Below, one piece after another: positions 59,195 through 64,000 of a stretch of DNA of 64,000 nt. The notes below the pieces were generated by a model. That model made no database searches. It was not told the DNA's origin and saw nothing but the letters and a program-made list of their open reading frames with translations. The translations under genes were made by a program, and so were the position numbers. The DNA comes from Anaerolineae bacterium (GTDB lineage Bacteria > Chloroflexota > Anaerolineae > Aggregatilineales > Phototrophicaceae): NCBI GenBank assembly GCA_017303635.1, contig JAFLCG010000012.1, positions 62,001 through 126,000 on the forward strand. The letters are read 5' to 3'. Every line of letters starts with the position of its first letter. Positions within the stretch are counted from its first letter, which is position 1.

Positions 59195-59785
59195 CTATTC
59201 GCCCAGTTCAGTCAGGAAAGACTCCTTCCCCTCGTAGTATTCTTTATCCGTGCGAACACCTTCCACCCAACCCGCTGCGTCATAAAGATCAAGAAAACCA
59301 TTCTCGATCCAGAATTCACCACCTGCTTCATACATTCGTATTAAGGGTTCGTAGGGTGATGGAAGACTGGAGATTTTGCTGATTTCATCTTTGTCCAACA
59401 TTTCCCACAGGACGTACCCAATCAATGTATTTCTCACATAAGTGTGGGTACTTATATTTTCCAGGATGGCTTTTTTCAAATCGTCATCAATAGCAATAGA
59501 ACTATTAATCTTTACTGCTAAGTGTGTAAATGGGGCATATCGAATATGCAAGGCATTTGACCAAAGCACCATCAGCCTCAGATACTCCTGCATGTATGCT
59601 TTGACCTGCTTCATGTTTGACGGATCTCCCATGGGTCTTACCGCCATAAATCTAGTCAGGCCACGTACTCTGGCTATCGCAGCAGCTTGTCCAGACACGT
59701 TTGTAGCCTCCATCAGGAAATGAGATCGCCTAGAGAGGATTACATCTGCCCAACGAGAAACTATTTCGGCAGCGTAGGACTGCAT
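59195..59785 (-). CDS. Protein of unknown function
   Basis: 196 residues, AT-richer than its neighbours. Mostly helical by pattern: LKKAILENISTHTYVRNTLIGYVLWEMLDKDEI in the middle, then PYEPLIRMYEAGGEFWIENGFLDLYDAAGWVEGVRTD. It has no membrane segment and no known motif. The 5' side faces a REP-like palindrome (59807). Together with the unknown gene at 58021 it marks a low-GC patch. Not recognised. Confidence 0.55.
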   Translation of the reverse strand: MQSYAAEIVSRWADVILSRRSHFLMEATNVSGQAAAIARVRGLTRFMAVRPMGDPSNMKQVKAYMQEYLRLMVLWSNALHIRYAPFTHLAVKINSSIAIDDDLKKAILENISTHTYVRNTLIGYVLWEMLDKDEISKISSLPSPYEPLIRMYEAGGEFWIENGFLDLYDAAGWVEGVRTDKEYYEGKESFLTELGE

Positions 59786-59806
59786 TAAATCGTGGAGCCA
59801 TTTCTC

Positions 59807-59853
59807 GTAGGGGCGCAGTGCGGAGCCTCCCTGTGGGACGGCTGTGCGCCCGC
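59807..59853. repeat. Long GTAGGGGCGCAC palindrome, copy B
   Basis: Same element as at 56948: GTAGGGGCGCAGTGC head, CCTCCC...GGGACG loop and GGCTGTGCGCCCGC tail. Next to it, 59952-59973 (GCCAGACGTTTTAACGTCTGGC) is another perfect hairpin, then GCTGATGGCT-type repeats. Confidence 0.75.
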
Positions 59854-60022
59854 ATCATATCTCAATCGCCACTGCACCGGAAATTTAGTAAGTTCCGGTA
59901 GGCTCAGTAGTATGCTTCTGTAGCCCCTTTAGTGGGCTTGTCTTCTGCGGAGCCAGACGTTTTAACGTCTGGCGGGAGCTTCTGCGACCATCAGCTATAA
60001 GCCATTAGCTATCGACTATCAG

Positions 60023-60796
60023 CTAACTTTCCCCGTCCAACTGCTCATCGGTCTTGCCGAAGCGCCGGGTGCGCAGGTTGTATTCCTCAATCGCCTTGCG
60101 GAGTTCGTTCTTGTCGAAGTCCGGCCAGAAGACTGGGGTGACGTAGAGTTCCGAGTACGCACCCTGCCAGATGAGGAAGTTGCTCACCCGCAGCTCGCCG
60201 CTGGTCCGGACGATCAAATCCGGGTCGGGCAGGTCGCCCGTGTACATATAACTCGCCAGCAGTTGCTCGGTGACCGCATTCGCTGGAACCTTGTCTTCAA
60301 TGATCCGCTGGACAGCCTGGACGATCTCATCCCGCCCGCCGTAGTTGAACGCCACGTTCAGGATCAGGCGGCGGTTATTCTTGGTTAGTTCGCAGGCGTA
60401 CTTGATCTTCTTGAGTAGCACCGGGGCGATCTGATCAGGCTTGCCGATATGCCGGATCTGCACACCGTTGCCCCGCAGTTCTTCCAGTTCATTGTCGATG
60501 ACCCGTTCCAGAATCGTCATCAACATGCGGACTTCCAGCGGGGGGCGCCGCCAGTTCTCGGTCGAAAAGGCGTAAATCGTCAGGATTTCGACACCGAATT
60601 CCACGCACGCCTTGATGATCTGTCGCAGGTTTTCCGTACCGTGCCGGTGGCCTTCGGTACGGGGCAGCCCGCGCGCCTTGGCCCAGCGTCCATTGCCATC
60701 CATGATGATGGCGATATGGCGCGGCACCGAGTCGGGCTTGCCGCTGACTGCCGGTTGGGTAGCAGGATCAGCCTGCTGAACGGGCGCTGCAATCAT
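60023..60796 (-). CDS. uppS: Isoprenyl transferase (undecaprenyl diphosphate synthase)
   Basis: About 257 residues. Motif IAIIMDGNGRWAKARGLPRTEGHRHG with catalytic Asp33 begins the conserved part; TIYAFSTENWRRP, FNYGGRDEIVQAVQ and PDPDLIVRTSGELRVSNFLIWQ (with SGELR and Trp) complete the UPPS set. It makes the C55 carrier lipid that the GT39 and wall enzymes use. The ATG at 60796 is used because the 31 residues before it are not conserved. It lies after frr in the same direction, a common order, but cdsA is missing. Confidence 0.93.
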   Translation of the reverse strand: MIAAPVQQADPATQPAVSGKPDSVPRHIAIIMDGNGRWAKARGLPRTEGHRHGTENLRQIIKACVEFGVEILTIYAFSTENWRRPPLEVRMLMTILERVIDNELEELRGNGVQIRHIGKPDQIAPVLLKKIKYACELTKNNRRLILNVAFNYGGRDEIVQAVQRIIEDKVPANAVTEQLLASYMYTGDLPDPDLIVRTSGELRVSNFLIWQGAYSELYVTPVFWPDFDKNELRKAIEEYNLRTRRFGKTDEQLDGES

Positions 60797-60913
60797 AAGG
60801 AGTAGCCTTTGGCGCTTTGAAAGGACATTTGTTATTGTACAGCAGGATACTGCGAAAACCTCAGTAAGGACGACGCCTGCTTCGTCCAAAAAGTCTCAGG
60901 GTGTCTGGAAACA

Positions 60914-60941
60914 GCCGGGGCGCATCCCTATGCGCCCCGGC
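60914..60941. terminator. Hairpin between frr and uppS
   Basis: A perfect 12-bp stem, GCCGGGGCGCAT / ATGCGCCCCGGC, with a CCCT loop. It lies 39 bp past the frr stop. No T tract; possibly a weak terminator or an mRNA stabiliser. Confidence 0.65.
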
Positions 60942-60979
60942 CACCAGTTATTCAAAGACTTTCGCTGGAAACCGCTTGG

Positions 60980-61537
60980 CTAGATCGTCATGATCTCCGT
61001 CTCTTTGGCTTTGCCCAGCTCGTCGATCTGCCCGATGTGTTGGTCGGTCAGCTTTTGCACCTCGGATTCACCCCGTTCCAGTTCATCCTCGGAGATCATG
61101 CCTTCTTTTTCAAAGTCCTTCAGGTCATCGTTGGCGCTGCGCCGGATGTTGCGGATGGCAATCCGGGCTTCTTCCATGCGTTTGTGCAGGAACTTGACCA
61201 GGTCCTGACGGCGCTCACGAGTCAGCGGCGGCATGTTCAGGCGGATCACATCCGAATCGGTGTTGGGGTTCAGGTTGAGATCGGATTCGCGGATTGCTTT
61301 CTCAATCCCCTTCAGCGCTCCCTTGTCGTAGGGGCGGATCAGGATTTGCATCGGTTCCGGCGTGGAGATCGAGGCCAATTGGCGCAGCTCGGTATCCTGA
61401 TCGTAGTAGTTCACAATCAGCCGATCGACCAATGACGTACTCGCCCGCCCGCCGCGGATGCCATGCAGTTCCTCCTCATAGTGGTGGATGCTGGCTTTCA
61501 TCTTCGCTTTGGTTTCATTGATGACATCGTTTATCAT
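60980..61537 (-). CDS. frr: Ribosome recycling factor
   Basis: 185 residues, normal length. Splits post-termination ribosomes with EF-G. Sequence blocks match RRF: the N-terminal helix ETKAKMKASIHHYEEELHGIRGGRASTSLVD, the middle NYYDQDTELRQLASISTPEPMQILIRPYDKGALKGIEKAI, and the C-terminal LNMPPLTRERRQDLVKFLHKRMEEARIAIRNIRR. RRF is a three-helix bundle plus a beta domain and all parts are present. pyrH or tsf are not upstream in this window, as they often are. Starts 280 bp from rlmB. Confidence 0.96.
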   Translation of the reverse strand: MINDVINETKAKMKASIHHYEEELHGIRGGRASTSLVDRLIVNYYDQDTELRQLASISTPEPMQILIRPYDKGALKGIEKAIRESDLNLNPNTDSDVIRLNMPPLTRERRQDLVKFLHKRMEEARIAIRNIRRSANDDLKDFEKEGMISEDELERGESEVQKLTDQHIGQIDELGKAKETEIMTI

Positions 61538-61569
61538 GTTCGACCTCCAGGATGAAGCGTTTTGGAAAA

Positions 61570-61795
61570 AGTACTCAGTACTGAGTATCAGACTCCCAAT
61601 TTAGCTAGATGTAATCAAAGTATACTTCGCCAGCTATGGTTTGCGTTGCTTTTTGACATCAACACGCAATGCACCAATGAGCCGACCGGTTTCATCGCAC
61701 AATCCAAACAGGGATCAGAACCCTCAAAAGTACCAAATCAATCACTATCCCACGCAATAAAAATTTGTACTCAGTACTTGGTACTCAGCACTGTG
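61570..61795. repeat. GTACTCAGTACT repeats around a low-GC patch
   Basis: A palindrome ACTCAGTACTGAGT at 61573-61586 and a related GTACTCAGTACTTGGTACT at 61768-61786 bracket an AT-rich stretch of about 180 bp. The stretch shows no intact gene; a short minus-strand frame (DETGRLIGALRVDVKKQRK) is too short to call. Confidence 0.55.
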
Positions 61796-61817
61796 AAGTG
61801 TCCCTGTCCCCTGTGAA

Positions 61818-62576
61818 CTACCTTTTCCAGCCTTCCCAACCACGTGCCTGCCAGGCGGTGTACAGCGCCACAGAACCCGCCGTCGCCACATTCAGGCTCG
61901 CCAGATTGCCGCGCATGGGCAATGAGAGAAGTATATCGCAAGTCTCCCGGACCAACCGCCGCATCCCTTCGCCCTCGCTCCCCAGCACCAGCCCCAGCGA
62001 CATATTCAGGTCGCTCTTGTCGATCGGTGGCACGTCCGGTCCGGCCTCCAGCCCGACCAGCCACACATCCTGTTCCTTCAGGTCTTTCATGGTCGTGGGC
62101 AGATTAGTCACCTGCGCCACGTTCAGATGCTCGACCGCGCCGGAGGAGGCATTCACCACCGACGGCGTCACCGAAACCGAACGGCGTTCCTGAATGATGA
62201 TCCCGTGTACGCCGACCGAGTCCGCCACGCGCAGCAGGACTCCGACGTTTTGAGGGTCTTTTAGCAGGTCGAGCAGCAGGAGAAATGGCTTCTCACCGCG
62301 CTGCTGCGCCAGGGAAAGCATGTCTTCTACATCGGCATACGGGTACTGACCAACCCGCAGCACCGTACTCTGATGATTACCCCCGGCGGCTAGATCATCC
62401 AGAATGCGGCGTGGGCTGCGCTGGATTTTGATGCCTTTTTTCTGCGCCAGGGCGATGATGTCCGCCACCACGCCTTTTTCTTCGACCGTTTCCGACAGCA
62501 GCAGTTGATCGGCTGTGCGGCGGCCTGCCCGCAGGCATTCCATCACCGCCCAGTGTCCGTAAATGAATTCAGCCAT
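61818..62576 (-). CDS. rlmB: 23S rRNA (guanosine-2'-O-)-methyltransferase RlmB/TrmH family
   Basis: About 252 residues, SPOUT fold. Start ATG 62576 follows GAGG at 6 nt; MAEFIYGHWAVMECL is the normal N-terminal YGxxAVxExL motif. The C-terminal SPOUT motifs are LLLDLLKDPQNVGVLLRVADSVGVHGII (motif 1), LVLGSEGEGMRRL (motif 2) and LPMRGNLASLNVATAGSVALY (motif 3, knot). Methylates ribose in rRNA or tRNA. The order cysS-x-rlmB follows the conserved cysS-mrnC-rlmB order of Firmicutes, with a DinB-like gene in the place of mrnC. Confidence 0.93.
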   Translation of the reverse strand: MAEFIYGHWAVMECLRAGRRTADQLLLSETVEEKGVVADIIALAQKKGIKIQRSPRRILDDLAAGGNHQSTVLRVGQYPYADVEDMLSLAQQRGEKPFLLLLDLLKDPQNVGVLLRVADSVGVHGIIIQERRSVSVTPSVVNASSGAVEHLNVAQVTNLPTTMKDLKEQDVWLVGLEAGPDVPPIDKSDLNMSLGLVLGSEGEGMRRLVRETCDILLSLPMRGNLASLNVATAGSVALYTAWQARGWEGWKR

Positions 62577-62666
62577 ATTGACCTCGGAAGGGTTCCAGGT
62601 TACTGGTTTCAAGTATCTGTTTTAGCATCGGCTGCCAGCGACCAGCCATAAGCTATCAGCCAATCT

Positions 62667-63218
62667 TTACTTTGAACTGTCCACGGTGAACTGCTTCCGT
62701 GCCAGCCACGCCTCAATATCGGCCCGGTGCAGAGCATAGTGCTCCCAGGTGTTGTTCCCAAAAGCCCCACTGAGCGTATCCCCGAGCAACTGCTCGACAG
62801 GACTATCCGGCTCGAACACGCTCTCCGGCAGATCGCGCACAAACTGCATGGTCGCCCAGAAGGCGGAGACAAAGTCGCGCACCGCGTCCTGGGCCGGGCT
62901 GTATTCATACAGCGCCACTGATTGCGCGTTGACTGCATTCGGATCGCTATGATCGAACGGATAGGGTTCGCCCCGCAGCGCCGCGCTGACTTCTGCCATC
63001 GGGAAGCGCGTCCAGAAAATCAGATGCGCCAGAATATCCTTGACCGACCAATCCCCTAACACGCCCGCCGTGACCATTTGCGCGCCATCCAGCGCGTGGA
63101 TCACGCGCATCAGATGCGTGTACTCGTCGTACAGCGCGTTGATCATCTCGGCTTTTGTCAAATGGGGCGGATAGTTCACAGTTTTCAGTTCACAGTCACA
63201 GGCAAATGCCGAAGTCAC
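62667..63218 (-). CDS. DinB/DfsB-like four-helix bundle protein
   Basis: 183 residues as the longest frame; the real start may be a GTG near 63176 (VNYPPHLTKAEMINALYDEY) or ATG 63146. Family pattern: the first helix with HLMRVIHALDGAQM, then DWSVKDILAHLIFWT (His ligand), and the last helix NTWEHYALHRADIEAWL (two His). These fit the metal-binding His of DinB-type proteins, close to ClbS/DfsB. Function unknown; thiol transfer or small-molecule hydrolysis is common. Both gene ends overlap TGAACTG-type repeats. Confidence 0.8.
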   Translation of the reverse strand: MTSAFACDCELKTVNYPPHLTKAEMINALYDEYTHLMRVIHALDGAQMVTAGVLGDWSVKDILAHLIFWTRFPMAEVSAALRGEPYPFDHSDPNAVNAQSVALYEYSPAQDAVRDFVSAFWATMQFVRDLPESVFEPDSPVEQLLGDTLSGAFGNNTWEHYALHRADIEAWLARKQFTVDSSK

Positions 63219-63324
63219 ACATCAAGATAAATATGCATCCGTCCAGGACAATCGTTCACATATCCGTCGTCCGCATTTCCGAAAGACGTTGCTGTTCCAA
63301 AGCTGTGAACTGTCCACTGTGAAC

Positions 63325-64000
63325 TCAAGTTGCCCTCCAGATCGTCCCATCGGCGCGATCTTCCAGCACCACCCCCAACTTCGCCAGCTCGTCGCGGATG
63401 CGGTCGCTCTCGCTGAAGTTCTTCGCTTTGCGGGCCGCGGTCCGCATCTCGATCAGCAGTTGGATCAAACCGGCCTCGCGGGCACTGTCGCCGCTGGTGA
63501 CCGCTTCACCCGCCGGGATGATGCCCAGCACGGTGCCGCCCAGGTCCGTATAGGTGGACTCAATCGCCTCCAAGACCGGGCGACCGACGGCCTGACCACT
63601 ATTGAGCAGCGTGTTCACATCGCGGGTCAGTTCCTGCAGAACGGCCACGGCCTTCGGCATATTGAAATCGTCGTCCATCACCTCGATGAACTGCGCCCGC
63701 GCTGCCGCCAGCCGGTCACGGAAGCTGTTGCTGTCATCGCTGGCCGGGGCTGCCCCTAGCATCGATCGGGTCAGCCGCACCGCACCGTACAACCGTTCCC
63801 ATCCGGCCTGTGCGGCCTGCATCCCGGCATCGCTGTAATCGACCGGGCTGGCGTAGTGAGCGCTCATGGCGAACATACGGATGACCTGCGGGCGATACTT
63901 CTCCAGCGCGTCGCGTGCACGGACGAAGTTGCGCAGGCTCTTGGACATCTTCACGCCGTCCACCGTCAGGCTGCCACCCAGCATCCAGTAGCGGGCGAAC
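63325..64000 (-). CDS. cysS: Cysteinyl-tRNA synthetase, N-terminal part beyond window
   Basis: C-terminal about 225 residues of class I Cys-tRNA synthetase. The visible frame enters at FARYWMLGGSLTVDGVKMSKSLRNFV, whose KMSKS is the class I signature, followed by HYASPVDYSD (DALR-type helix), the anticodon-binding helical bundle (FNMPKAVAVLQELTRDVNTLL) and a C-terminal LLIEMRTAARKAKNFSESDRIRDELAKLGVVLEDRADGTIWR, typical of CysRS. The N-terminal HIGH domain and zinc Cys lie beyond the right edge. First gene of the leftward cysS-DinB-rlmB run. Confidence 0.94.
   Translation of the reverse strand, partial: FARYWMLGGSLTVDGVKMSKSLRNFVRARDALEKYRPQVIRMFAMSAHYASPVDYSDAGMQAAQAGWERLYGAVRLTRSMLGAAPASDDSNSFRDRLAAARAQFIEVMDDDFNMPKAVAVLQELTRDVNTLLNSGQAVGRPVLEAIESTYTDLGGTVLGIIPAGEAVTSGDSAREAGLIQLLIEMRTAARKAKNFSESDRIRDELAKLGVVLEDRADGTIWRAT

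Noticed and set aside
59952..59973. Hairpin GCCAGACGTTTTAACGTCTGGC as a terminator
   Set aside because: It lies upstream rather than downstream of its neighbours and has no T tract; it looks like a dispersed repeat.
61562..61816. Plus-strand 84-codon frame upstream of rlmB's end
   Set aside because: It is made largely of GTACTCAGTACT repeats and AT-rich filler; no coding signal.

Overview
The window reads as a chromosomal segment of an uncultured-type Chloroflexota bacterium, probably Anaerolineae-like. This rests on inference: moderately GC-rich DNA, a wealth of GT39-type membrane glycosyltransferases, a secreted LysM glycoside hydrolase, CxC-type GAF histidine kinases, SPFH and MoxR proteins, a BMP-type nucleoside importer whose binding protein has no lipobox, and no outer-membrane biogenesis gene. 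No rRNA, tRNA, CRISPR array, phage or plasmid module was seen. Both window edges cut genes: tag (3-methyladenine DNA glycosylase I) on the left and cysS on the right.

Layout. 0-5 kb: tag, a secreted WD40-like protein, a nucleoside hydrolase and two M42-type metallopeptidases. 5-14 kb: a surface-glycan locus with a hexapeptide N-acetyltransferase, GT2, two GT39 membrane transferases, an FAD oxidoreductase, a NodB-type deacetylase and a Zn-ribbon methyltransferase. 14-15 kb: a REP-associated tyrosine transposase (RAYT) with three REP palindromes beside it. 15-24 kb: an SPFH/flotillin protein, short-chain dehydrogenases, an FMN reductase, two stand-alone receiver proteins (one with Glu in place of the phospho-Asp) and a GAF histidine kinase/NarL regulator pair. 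24-31 kb: an aminotransferase, a secreted alpha/beta hydrolase, a LysM glycosidase, recJ and a membrane histidine kinase. 31-35 kb: a His-rich membrane protein, a TetR regulator with two copies of a palindromic operator, a YdeI/OmdA-like protein and a truncated second copy of its tail, a GNAT enzyme and a DUF21-CBS protein. 35-40 kb: MoxR ATPase, a RecB-like Fe-S nuclease, a secreted protein and a UvrD-like helicase. 40-46 kb: an ABC-2 exporter operon, a CobW-type GTPase and hemolysin III. 46-52.5 kb: a BMP/nucleoside ABC importer operon. 52.8-64 kb: a HEAT-like protein, GlsB, BioY, xseA, a TspO-like protein, small unknowns, and the housekeeping genes frr-uppS and cysS-DinB-rlmB.

Working together. 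The ABC importer (46-52 kb) and the nucleoside hydrolase (1.6 kb) fit nucleoside uptake and salvage. The 5.7-13.9 kb genes fit assembly of a lipid-linked glycan. The nuclease and helicase around 36-40 kb, with recJ and xseA, fit DNA end processing. The most unusual signals are: a REP palindrome whose 15-nt core matches those next to the RAYT but which lies in frame inside the RecB-like nuclease gene; a PPC-like beta domain inserted in an ABC importer permease; a 21-bp inverted repeat that could mask the ribosome binding site of a receiver gene; and the paired TetR operators. Intergenic space carries several dispersed repeat families.
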